Below, piece after piece: positions 1 to 5,747 of a stretch of 6,728 bases of DNA; position 1 is the stretch's first letter; every line of letters begins with the position of its first letter. The notes beneath the pieces are model-generated. The model was not told the origin of the DNA, made no database searches, and saw only the letters and a program-made list of their open reading frames with translations. The stretch spans positions 761 through 7,488 of the forward strand of contig DFXW01000033.1 in assembly GCA_002382495.1 (NCBI GenBank), written 5' to 3'. Both the position numbers and the translations under genes were made by a program. This stretch comes from Flavobacterium sp. UBA4098. Its GTDB lineage: Bacteria > Bacteroidota > Bacteroidia > Flavobacteriales > Flavobacteriaceae.

Positions 1-128
1 GCAGCATCTTTCGCTATATTCGCTTCTTTAATTAATCGTAAAGAGGTCGCAGGTATTTCCTGTGTCCAACTTACTTCTTGAGGGGTTTTATTTGCATAAA
101 TCTCTTCCCAATGTTTCTTAGTATCCAT
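1..128 (-). CDS. Class I SAM-dependent methyltransferase, N-terminal fragment
   Basis: Reading leftward from an ATG at 128 gives 42 codons with no stop before the window edge: MDTKKHWEEIYANKTPQEVS and onward through WTQEIPATSLRLIKEA. The pattern HWExIYxxKxPxEVSWxQ is the usual N-terminus of a family of class I SAM-dependent methyltransferases common in Bacteroidota, which modify an unidentified small molecule or macromolecule. The SAM-binding glycine-rich motif (GxGxG) would lie just beyond the edge, so the catalytic core is not visible. The start is well supported: an in-frame TAA lies at 138-140, four codons upstream, and this is the only ATG in frame. The gene follows the 209-residue unknown gene on the same strand after 64 bases and seems to have its own promoter (133-140). 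The family call is from recognition of the N-terminal pattern. The substrate is unknown. Confidence 0.8.
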   Translation of the reverse strand, partial: MDTKKHWEEIYANKTPQEVSWTQEIPATSLRLIKEANIAKDA

Positions 129-132
129 GAAG

Positions 133-140
133 CAAATTTA
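133..140 (-). promoter_or_regulatory. Bacteroidota -7 promoter element for the methyltransferase gene
   Basis: The minus strand reads TAAATTTG, a full match to the Bacteroidota housekeeping -7 consensus TAnnTTTG. It ends only four bases before the ATG at 128, so transcription would start at or within a base or two of the start codon. I see no clear TTG -33 element at the expected distance. Such octamers are not rare in AT-rich DNA, so the support comes from position rather than from the match alone. Confidence 0.5.
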
Positions 141-169
141 ATATGAAATTTAAAATTCTTTTGCTACTT

Positions 170-184
170 AAGTTACACTGAAAT
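170..184 (-). repeat. 15-base dispersed repeat, copy 1 (upstream of methyltransferase)
   Basis: The minus strand reads ATTTCAGTGTAACTT, identical to the copy at 2108-2122. Similarity continues imperfectly on the gene-proximal side, about 23 of 28 bases over the extended match. The element lies in the 64-base gap before the methyltransferase, upstream of where a -33 element would sit. It could be an operator or activator site, a remnant of a noncoding repeat, or coincidence. Confidence 0.45.
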
Positions 185-192
185 TTCATAAT

Positions 193-822
193 TTACTTCA
201 AATAACCTCTTTGTCGTAAGTCTTTTTGTATTGCTGCTATGTCGTCAGGTATTCCAAAATCTAATAACCAATTTAAATTTAGACCATGATAAATTGTCAT
301 TTTTATCAAACCAGGAATCTGTTCTATTTCTTGAGAAATTTCTTCTAACAACGTATTGAAATCAAATTGTAAATCTTCGTGTAAAGCCTTTACCTGTGTG
401 AGTATTTTAAATATTCTTGCTACAATATATGTGTACAGTTTCTCTGATTCTCTTAGTTTAGAGTTATTCAGATGTTCTTTATTTTTATTAAGCGCTTTAA
501 TTAGCATGATGCAATTTAAATAAGGATCCCCATATTTATCTTTTGTGTTACTTACGTGCTCGTTTATAGTTCCACTTATATCACGCAAATACATCATCAA
601 AACACCAGGAGAATAAAAATAGCCAGAACGGTTTGTAATTTCTTTACTAATTGCAAGTTCAATTTCTGTTCGTAATTCCTCAACAGATCGAGATTCCACT
701 AATTGAAAGTACAATTGATTCGCTAATGAAATATCTTTCTTCAACAAACGAAGAATCAACTTGTCTTTTTCTTTACCCGGTAATCGAGAAATCGCATCTT
801 TAAATTCTTGGTCAAATTTCAT
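193..822 (-). CDS. Conserved Bacteroidota protein of unknown function (209 aa)
   Basis: I recognise this as a type of uncharacterised protein widespread in Bacteroidota, but I know of no established function. It begins with a charged helical segment, MKFDQEFKDAISRLPGKEKD, continuing into KLILRLLKKD (residues 21-30), and a conserved-looking block GYFYSPGVLMMYLRDISGTI around residues 67-86. The centre and C-terminus are predicted to be mostly helical (for example residues 124-150 and 155-170), and the protein ends in a basic tail, DLRQRGYLK. There is no signal peptide, membrane segment or obvious catalytic motif, so it is probably a soluble cytoplasmic protein. It lies 97 bases downstream of dprA and 64 bases upstream of the methyltransferase on the same strand, so co-transcription with dprA is possible but not shown. 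Related proteins are sometimes labelled dUTPase-like in automatic annotation, but I see no dUTPase motif here. Confidence 0.85.
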   Translation of the reverse strand: MKFDQEFKDAISRLPGKEKDKLILRLLKKDISLANQLYFQLVESRSVEELRTEIELAISKEITNRSGYFYSPGVLMMYLRDISGTINEHVSNTKDKYGDPYLNCIMLIKALNKNKEHLNNSKLRESEKLYTYIVARIFKILTQVKALHEDLQFDFNTLLEEISQEIEQIPGLIKMTIYHGLNLNWLLDFGIPDDIAAIQKDLRQRGYLK

Positions 823-919
823 ACTTAATCAACTATAAATTAATTAAAAATAGTGAATATTTTTTCAATGTTAATAACTTGAATTACGAAGGAAATTTTT
901 ATTGTAATTTTTCTATTTA

Positions 920-2020
920 CTAACCTCTAAAAACCGAATAATTATCCCCAGGCAAAGAAAGTACAATGTTACTTAATTCCATTTGTAATAATAAGCCACT
1001 TAGTTGATGAACTGGCATTTTTAATTGAATTGAAAGTTGATCGATGTGCATTGATTGGGTGCTTTTTATGACATCAAAAACAGATTGTTCCAACGGACTT
1101 AATTCAGGGAACAATAACAATGGTTTAATTACTGAGGCTTGTTTATCCCAGTTCATCCATTTTAAAAAATCAGCAGCACAGGTAATTACTCTAGCAACAT
1201 CTTTTTTAATCAACTCATTGCATCCTTTGGAAAAAGGCTGAAATACACTTCCAGGATAGGCGAATACATCTCTTGCGTAATCATTGGCTAATTCGGCAGT
1301 AATCAAAGACCCTCCTTTTTCACCACTTTCAATCACGATTGTCGCATCACACATTCCTGCTACAATACGATTTCTCATCGGGAAATTTTCCCTATCGGGT
1401 TTTGTTCCGGGTAAAAATTCTGTAATTAAACCGCCGTTCAATAACATTTTTTCTGCAATGGGTTGATGAAGTGAAGGATACAATCGATCTAATCCATGAC
1501 CTAAAACAGCAATTGTTTGAATGTCCTGTTCCATACACTTTTGATGTGCGTAAATATCTATGCCATACGCCAAACCACTTACTACCAAAATTCCTTTATC
1601 TTTCAAATTCTCAATGAGTTCATTACAGATTTGTTTTCCGTAGTCAGTGGCATACCGTGTACCAATAATTGCCACAGTTTTTTCTTGGTTAACATTCATT
1701 TGTCCCTTACTGTAAAGCACTAAAGGAGCATCCTCACACTGTAATAAACGCGATGGGTAATTGGGATCATCCATATACAATGATTGAATCCCTGATCTTT
1801 CAATAAAAGGGAGGTAACGCTCTGCATCCATCAATGCTTGATCTCTATTCAACTGAACTATAAATTTATCTCCTACACCAGGAATGAGTTTCATTTTCTG
1901 TTTACTCATCTTAAAGAAAGTCTCGATATCACCTGCTTCGTTTATAATCCTTCTCAATTTCTTTTTTCCACCAATTCCTAATAAAGATAGCGCAACATGG
2001 TGATGACAATTTCCATTCAT
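920..2020 (-). CDS. dprA: DNA-processing protein DprA (Smf family)
   Basis: DprA binds incoming single-stranded DNA during natural transformation and loads RecA onto it in the cytoplasm. The 366 residues show the three usual parts. The N-terminal helix-hairpin-helix (SAM-like) region has LIPGVG at 45-50. The Rossmann-like DprA core has GTR at 120-122, SGLAYGID at 148-155, AVLGHGLDRLYP at 171-182, FPMRNRIVAG at 213-222, GGSLITAELA at 236-245 and YPG at 255-257. A C-terminal winged-helix domain lies at about 305-366. The length is normal for the family and all core motifs are intact. The start is fixed by an in-frame TAA at 2024-2026, two codons before the ATG, and no Shine-Dalgarno is visible. 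The unusual N-terminus contains CHHH (residues 5-8), probably incidental. It reads divergently from the 113-residue gene at 2240. Many non-competent Bacteroidota also carry dprA, so its presence alone does not prove competence. Confidence 0.97.
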   Translation of the reverse strand: MNGNCHHHVALSLLGIGGKKKLRRIINEAGDIETFFKMSKQKMKLIPGVGDKFIVQLNRDQALMDAERYLPFIERSGIQSLYMDDPNYPSRLLQCEDAPLVLYSKGQMNVNQEKTVAIIGTRYATDYGKQICNELIENLKDKGILVVSGLAYGIDIYAHQKCMEQDIQTIAVLGHGLDRLYPSLHQPIAEKMLLNGGLITEFLPGTKPDRENFPMRNRIVAGMCDATIVIESGEKGGSLITAELANDYARDVFAYPGSVFQPFSKGCNELIKKDVARVITCAADFLKWMNWDKQASVIKPLLLFPELSPLEQSVFDVIKSTQSMHIDQLSIQLKMPVHQLSGLLLQMELSNIVLSLPGDNYSVFRG

Positions 2021-2107
2021 TTTTTAAGGTAAATAATTTTAAAATTTTCCGGTGAATCAAAATATTCGTAGTATCAACGACGTTTTATTTTGCATTTCTT
2101 ACTATTA

Positions 2108-2122
2108 AAGTTACACTGAAAT
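2108..2122 (-). repeat. 15-base dispersed repeat, copy 2 (upstream of dprA)
   Basis: This is an exact copy of the 15-base sequence at 170-184, in the same orientation. It lies in the 219-base divergent region, about 88-102 bases upstream of the dprA start codon and about 118-132 bases upstream of the plus-strand gene at 2240. The rest of 2021-2239 is AT-rich, with no clear hairpin and no full TAnnTTTG match for dprA. A one-short variant, TATTTTG, is visible on the minus strand at about 2058-2065. Confidence 0.45.
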
Positions 2123-2239
2123 CTCTTTTTTAAGTACTTGGAAATAAATTTTATTATCCTTAAATTATATAAACCTACCAAAACAATTTTCAATCTTTCT
2201 GACACAGATAAATCGATGAGAATTTATTAATTTTACCTC

Positions 2240-2581
2240 ATGGATCATGCAATAGAATTACGTTTTCAAGACTTAACTAAAACGTTAGAAGAAAAATTTG
2301 GCGAAGGATTGGATACACAAGCCATTTTGTTTTTAATCGGAGTACAGGAACTTGGATTGGGTTACAAAGAATTTACAAAGCAAGAAAAAACGGATTTATT
2401 GCATATTGCAGTGTGTACTTTACTAGAGCCTCATGGTTATTATGTATTTGATGGAAGAGATTTAGAAAATTGGCCACATTTCACACTATTGAAGCCATTG
2501 CCTGTACTAACGGATCGAGAACAACAACATTTAATCAAAGAAGCCATCTTAGATTATTTCGAACAACAAAAAGTGATTTGA
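2240..2581 (+). CDS. Conserved Bacteroidota hypothetical protein (113 aa)
   Basis: This small, acidic, apparently soluble protein resembles a group of uncharacterised proteins found across Bacteroidota; I know of no function for it. Visible features are an N-terminal amphipathic helix, a central stretch AILFLIGVQELGLGY (residues 28-42), LLHIAVCTLLEPHGYY (53-68), then DGRDLENWPHFTLLKPLP (71-88) and a C-terminal helix ending EAILDYFEQQKVI. The WPHF block and the ILFLIGVQELG block look like the conserved core. The hydrophobic stretch is too short and too interrupted for a confident membrane helix, and there is no signal peptide. An in-frame TAA at 2228-2230 makes this ATG the first usable start. 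A near-consensus -7 element (TAATTTTA at 2228-2235, last base off) precedes it. The gene stands 202 bases before rseP, which has its own promoter, so it is probably a separate transcription unit. Confidence 0.85.
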   Translation: MDHAIELRFQDLTKTLEEKFGEGLDTQAILFLIGVQELGLGYKEFTKQEKTDLLHIAVCTLLEPHGYYVFDGRDLENWPHFTLLKPLPVLTDREQQHLIKEAILDYFEQQKVI

Positions 2582-2731
2582 CGATTTTGAGTCAGTCAAT
2601 TTGCAAATGGCTCGAAAATATCAAAAACCTTTTTTCTTTTTCACATTTTGTTACTTATCTAGTGAATTTTTATTGATATTCATTAAACTGCTTTTGAATT
2701 AACATTTTTTTCACGCTGAAGTCAATTCATC

Positions 2732-2763
2732 TTGTGGGTAGTGAATACTATATACTATATTTG
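2732..2763 (+). promoter_or_regulatory. Bacteroidota-type promoter for rseP (-33 and -7)
   Basis: A TTG at 2732-2734 and TATATTTG at 2756-2763 match the Bacteroidota -33 (TTG) and -7 (TAnnTTTG) elements, separated by 21 bases, which is within or close to the usual range. The predicted transcription start falls near 2768-2770, about 15 bases before the rseP ATG. It lies at the edge of a run of nine A residues (2769-2777). This is the best-formed promoter in the window. Confidence 0.7.
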
Positions 2764-2783
2764 CGCAGAAAAAAAAATCACCT

Positions 2784-4115
2784 ATGGACATTTGGATAAA
2801 AGCAGCACAGTTTATATTATCGCTTTCATTATTAGTAATTCTTCACGAGTTTGGTCACTTTATTCCAGCTATATTATTTAAGACACGTGTAGAAAAATTC
2901 TATCTCTTCTTCAACCCATGGTTTTCTTTGTTTAAGAAAAAAATTAAAGATACTGAGTGGGGTATCGGATGGTTGCCATTGGGTGGCTATGTTAAAATTT
3001 CAGGAATGATTGATGAATCTATGGATACTGAACAATTAAAACAGCCTGCTCAACCTTGGGAATTTAGATCAAAACCAGCTTGGCAACGACTAATTATTAT
3101 GATTGGAGGGGTTGTAGTAAACATCATTGTTGGATTTGTCATTTATATTGGGATTGTTAGTTATTACGGAGAAACTCGCATTGATTCAAGTGCCTTAAAA
3201 AAAGGAGTAGCCATTCATCCTTATCTTGAAAAGTACGGCCTAAAATCGGGAGATGAGATTCTTAGTGTTGATGGAGAGAAAGTAACAAACGTAATGGAAG
3301 TTTCAAAAGAGTTATTACTAAGAAATAAGCATTCATTAGAAGTGAAGCATTCCGATGGTCAAGTAAAAACGATTAAATTTCCAGAAGACATTGAATACGA
3401 GCTTTTTGAGCAAGGAGCTTTTCCAATGGTTTCATTGAGAACTAAAACAACCACCATTGATTCAGTAATTAAAGGAACGCCTGCTGACCGAGCGAAGTTG
3501 CAAAAAGGAGATCAATTTCTTTCCATTAATCAACAACCAATTACATTTTATGATGAGATTATTACTCAACTTTATTTAAATAAAGGGAAAAAAGTAGCTT
3601 TATCTGTTCTTCGTGCTAAAGACACGTTGGAATTATCAGGTGTAGTAGGTCAAGATGCTAAATTAGGTTTTCAAGTTACGCAAGGTGAATATATAGATGC
3701 TGATAAAATAAAAACTTATCACCCATCCTTTGCTGAAAGTATTCCAATTGGCTGCAAAACTGCCTTAAATACGTTGGGAGATTATGCAGCTCAATTAAAA
3801 TTCTTATTCACAAAAAAAGGAGCTTCTTCTGTTGGTGGATTTGTTTCTATTGGAAATCTATTTCCCGCAGTATGGGATTGGGAAATCTTCTGGATCAATA
3901 CAGCGTTTTTATCACTTGCTCTCGCGATTATGAATATTCTTCCAATTCCTGCATTGGATGGTGGACATGTGATGTTTTTAATTTATGAAATAATTACAGG
4001 TAAAGAAGCCCCACAAAAAGTTCTAGAATATGCACAATATGTCGGTATTGTACTATTATTAGGATTGATGTTATACGGAAACGGTAATGACCTTTTTAAA
4101 ATTTTCTTTAAGTAG
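2784..4115 (+). CDS. rseP: RseP-type site-2 intramembrane zinc metalloprotease
   Basis: This inner-membrane protease of the M50/S2P family cuts transmembrane substrates within the membrane. In other bacteria it releases sigma factors by degrading anti-sigma factors, and it can also clear signal peptides. The zinc-binding HExxH is HEFGH at residues 21-25 in the first membrane helix. GGYVK is at 67-71. A second membrane helix runs about 100-128. Two tandem PDZ-like domains follow, at about 130-200 (GLKSGDEILSVDG from 152) and about 222-295 (KGTPADRAKLQKGD from 230). The third zinc ligand lies in NILPIPALDGG at 384-394 (D392), and a last membrane helix is near 413-435. The length of 443 residues is normal and all key residues are present. 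No Shine-Dalgarno is seen, only an A-rich leader. In many Bacteroidota rseP sits beside dxr; here it appears monocistronic. The family call is firm; the substrate is unknown. Confidence 0.96.
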   Translation: MDIWIKAAQFILSLSLLVILHEFGHFIPAILFKTRVEKFYLFFNPWFSLFKKKIKDTEWGIGWLPLGGYVKISGMIDESMDTEQLKQPAQPWEFRSKPAWQRLIIMIGGVVVNIIVGFVIYIGIVSYYGETRIDSSALKKGVAIHPYLEKYGLKSGDEILSVDGEKVTNVMEVSKELLLRNKHSLEVKHSDGQVKTIKFPEDIEYELFEQGAFPMVSLRTKTTTIDSVIKGTPADRAKLQKGDQFLSINQQPITFYDEIITQLYLNKGKKVALSVLRAKDTLELSGVVGQDAKLGFQVTQGEYIDADKIKTYHPSFAESIPIGCKTALNTLGDYAAQLKFLFTKKGASSVGGFVSIGNLFPAVWDWEIFWINTAFLSLALAIMNILPIPALDGGHVMFLIYEIITGKEAPQKVLEYAQYVGIVLLLGLMLYGNGNDLFKIFFK

Positions 4116-4165
4116 CAATAAAGTAATTTTTTAGCCTCGTTTTTTGATGACTTAAATTCAATACC

Positions 4166-4185
4166 CCTTTAATTAAAGGTTTTTT
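4166..4185 (+). terminator. Possible weak intrinsic terminator after rseP
   Basis: The perfect palindrome CCTTTAATTAAAGG (4166-4179) can form a five-base-pair stem with an AATT loop, directly followed by six T residues and then more T-rich sequence. It lies 50 bases after the rseP stop. The stem is short and only two of its pairs are G-C, so it may be inefficient or simply an AT-rich palindrome. Confidence 0.35.
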
Positions 4186-4200
4186 AATTTTTTAATTAAA
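4168..4200. repeat. Duplicated palindrome TTTAATTAAA
   Basis: The ten-base palindrome TTTAATTAAA occurs at 4168-4177 and again at 4191-4200, 23 bases apart start to start, about two helical turns. It sits in the AT-rich gap 4116-4377 between rseP and the small regulator, about 180-210 bases before the regulator's start codon. It could be a binding site for a dimeric protein. It could equally be low-complexity sequence. The rest of this gap shows no gene or strong hairpin. Confidence 0.3.
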
Positions 4201-4377
4201 CAGCTATAAAATAGATAGTTAACAAAAAACTACTTAGTGCAGTTAAATAAATTATAATGTTAATAATCAATGATTTAAAAAAATTATTTCAAAGTATCAC
4301 TTATTTCTAATAAAAATGTTTTTAATTTGTATCGAAAATATGTAACTTAATAATAATTTTTAATCTAATTTACGTTC

Positions 4378-4641
4378 ATGAATTCAACACAACCAAAACC
4401 AAAAAAGTTAAAAAACATGTCGTTTGAGGAAATGACATTCGAACAAAAGATTATAGCTAATCTTAGAATCGTTCGTAAAGACAAAAAAATCACACTTGAC
4501 AAGATTTACAAAGAGACAGGAATTCATTTAGCGCGTATCGAGAGTAAAAATCACAATATCACTCTTAGCACGTTAAAGAAATTGTGTGATTATTTGGAAA
4601 TCGATGCATTTGATTTTTTATCGAAACTAGTTCGAGCATAA
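4378..4641 (+). CDS. Small Cro/C1-type (XRE) helix-turn-helix regulator (87 aa)
   Basis: This small DNA-binding protein is probably a transcriptional regulator acting as a dimer; its targets are unknown. A lysine-rich N-terminal tail (residues 1-20) leads into an XRE-like helix-turn-helix at about 25-83: ANLRIVRKDKKITLDKIYKE, then TGIHLARIESKNHNITLSTL, then KKLCDYLEIDAFDFLSKL. The RIES and ITLSTLKKLCDYLEI blocks are typical of the fold. The stretch from the turn glycine to the RIE glutamate (GIHLARIE) is about three residues shorter than in classic members, so the recognition helix may be compact. An in-frame TAA at 4366-4368 supports this ATG as the start; M14 and M19 are alternatives, and no Shine-Dalgarno is visible. 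No toxin, phage or restriction gene is next to it. A strong terminator follows 22 bases after the stop, so it is likely transcribed alone. Confidence 0.88.
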   Translation: MNSTQPKPKKLKNMSFEEMTFEQKIIANLRIVRKDKKITLDKIYKETGIHLARIESKNHNITLSTLKKLCDYLEIDAFDFLSKLVRA

Positions 4642-4663
4642 TTTTTAACTTTCGAAAATTAGT

Positions 4664-4703
4664 ATAGTCCTTTTGAGTATTCAAAAGGACTATTTTTGTT
4701 TTT
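4664..4703 (+). terminator. Strong intrinsic terminator
   Basis: A perfect 13-base-pair stem is formed by ATAGTCCTTTTGA (4664-4676) and TCAAAAGGACTAT (4681-4693) around a GTAT loop, followed at once by a T-rich run (4693-4703, one G). It begins 22 bases after the regulator's stop codon and ends the regulator transcript before the tryptophan dioxygenase promoter. This is the clearest hairpin in the window. Confidence 0.9.
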
Positions 4704-4739
4704 ATTGCTTGAAAATTTCATTTTAAGCAGTACAACTAA

Positions 4740-4747
4740 TACATTTG
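4740..4747 (+). promoter_or_regulatory. Bacteroidota -7 promoter element for the TDO operon
   Basis: TACATTTG is a full match to TAnnTTTG and ends 22 bases before the ATG at 4770, shortly after the upstream terminator. I see no TTG at the expected -33 distance. The position between a strong terminator and an isolated start codon makes it the likely promoter for the dioxygenase and the gene after it. Confidence 0.55.
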
Positions 4748-4769
4748 TAGTAAATCAAGTAGAATTAGA

Positions 4770-5732
4770 ATGGAAATTACCGCAGAGATAATTGAAAAAT
4801 TAGAGAAAATTCAATCAAAATATGCCGCAATTGGAGAAGACTTCAATGCTTATTTAGAAGGTTTATTGTATGCAGATTCAGTTACCTACTGGGATTATAT
4901 TGAAGTGGATACTCTTTTGAGCTTACAAAAACCAAGAACTAAATTTCCAGATGAAGTAGTATTCATCATGTACCATCAAATCACAGAATTGTACTTCAAA
5001 TTATCTCTGAGAGAATTTGATCAGATTTCTGCAAAAGAAGAGTTGAATGGTAAATTCTTTTTAGAACGAGTTACTAGAATCAATCGTTACTTCGATGCTT
5101 TGACAAAAAGTTTTGAAATCATGATTGAAGGAATGGAAAAAGAACAATTCTTAAAGTTTAGAATGTCTTTGCTTCCAGCTAGTGGATTTCAGTCTGCGCA
5201 ATACCGTATGATCGAAATTGCTTCTACAGATTTCTTGCGTTTGGTTCACAAGGACCGTCGCAATGAATTTACAGGATCAGAAGATATCGAACAATTGTTT
5301 GAACATATCTATTGGAAAGAAGGGGCAACAGAAGTAGCTTCAGGGAAAAAAACTTTGACATTAATTGAATTTGAAGAACGTTACAGAGATCAATTCATCG
5401 CGTTTGGAGAGAAGAAAAGAACAGTCAACTTATGGCAGTGCTATTTAAAATTGTCAGAGGAAGAACAAAAAGATCCAGCGATTATTGCTGCATTAAAACA
5501 AAACGACATCAACGTAAACGTAAACTGGCCGTTGGCTCATTATAAATCTGCAGTGAGGTATTTACACCAACCAGAAAGTGATATTGCAGCTACAGGTGGA
5601 ACAAATTGGCAAAAATACCTACCTCCACGTTTTCAAAAAAGGATTTTTTACCCAACACTATGGAATGAACAAGAGCAAGAAGAATGGGGTAAAACTTGGG
5701 TGAAGAATATCTTGGATGAGAAGAAAAACTAA
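4770..5732 (+). CDS. kynA: Tryptophan 2,3-dioxygenase (TDO family)
   Basis: TDO is a cytosolic heme enzyme that adds dioxygen to L-tryptophan to give N-formylkynurenine, the first step of the kynurenine pathway. Recognisable parts are TYWDYIEVDTLLSLQ (39-53), matching the family's YxxYLxxDxLLxxQ. FPDEVVFIMYHQITELYFKL (59-78) contains H69, equivalent to the distal active-site histidine. LLPASGFQSAQYRMIE (134-149) is a family hallmark, and its R146 is a candidate for contacting the substrate carboxylate. Near the C-terminus, W253 and H257 fit the proximal heme-ligand region, and ATGGTNW (274-280) corresponds to the GTGGSS substrate loop. The spacing from H257 to T275 is about four residues longer than I recall for the Xanthomonas enzyme. 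The length of 320 residues is within the family range. No kynureninase or formamidase gene is nearby. It is probably co-transcribed with the NTF2-like gene 15 bases downstream. Confidence 0.92.
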   Translation: MEITAEIIEKLEKIQSKYAAIGEDFNAYLEGLLYADSVTYWDYIEVDTLLSLQKPRTKFPDEVVFIMYHQITELYFKLSLREFDQISAKEELNGKFFLERVTRINRYFDALTKSFEIMIEGMEKEQFLKFRMSLLPASGFQSAQYRMIEIASTDFLRLVHKDRRNEFTGSEDIEQLFEHIYWKEGATEVASGKKTLTLIEFEERYRDQFIAFGEKKRTVNLWQCYLKLSEEEQKDPAIIAALKQNDINVNVNWPLAHYKSAVRYLHQPESDIAATGGTNWQKYLPPRFQKRIFYPTLWNEQEQEEWGKTWVKNILDEKKN

Positions 5733-5747
5733 ATAATTCAGAAATAA

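Noticed and set aside
886..919. Hairpin AATTAC/GTAATT between dprA and the 209-residue gene
   Set aside because: Six AT-rich pairs around a long loop with no T run on the minus-strand side; not convincing as a terminator.
1044..1723. Plus-strand open frames of 60-68 codons within dprA
   Set aside because: They are antisense to a full-length DprA with all motifs intact and show no recognisable protein features.
2589..2613. Possible hairpin after the 113-residue gene (GAGTCA with TGGCTC, inner palindrome ATTTGCAAAT)
   Set aside because: Only a six-pair stem with one G-U and a 13-base loop, and the T-rich stretch begins some 18 bases later, so it does not meet the pattern of an intrinsic terminator.
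2470..2676. 68-codon plus-strand frame overlapping the 113-residue gene
   Set aside because: Mostly a frame-shifted shadow of the 2240-2581 gene with no family resemblance and no promoter or start context.
2711..2722. Third copy of the dispersed element (TCACGCTGAAGT upstream of rseP)
   Set aside because: Only 9 of 12 bases match and its orientation relative to its gene is opposite to the two exact copies, so chance similarity is likely.
4366..4373. TAATTTAC just before the regulator ATG as a -7 element
   Set aside because: Two mismatches in the fixed TTTG part; a one-mismatch alternative (TTAATTTG at 4322-4329) exists, so the regulator promoter is left unassigned.
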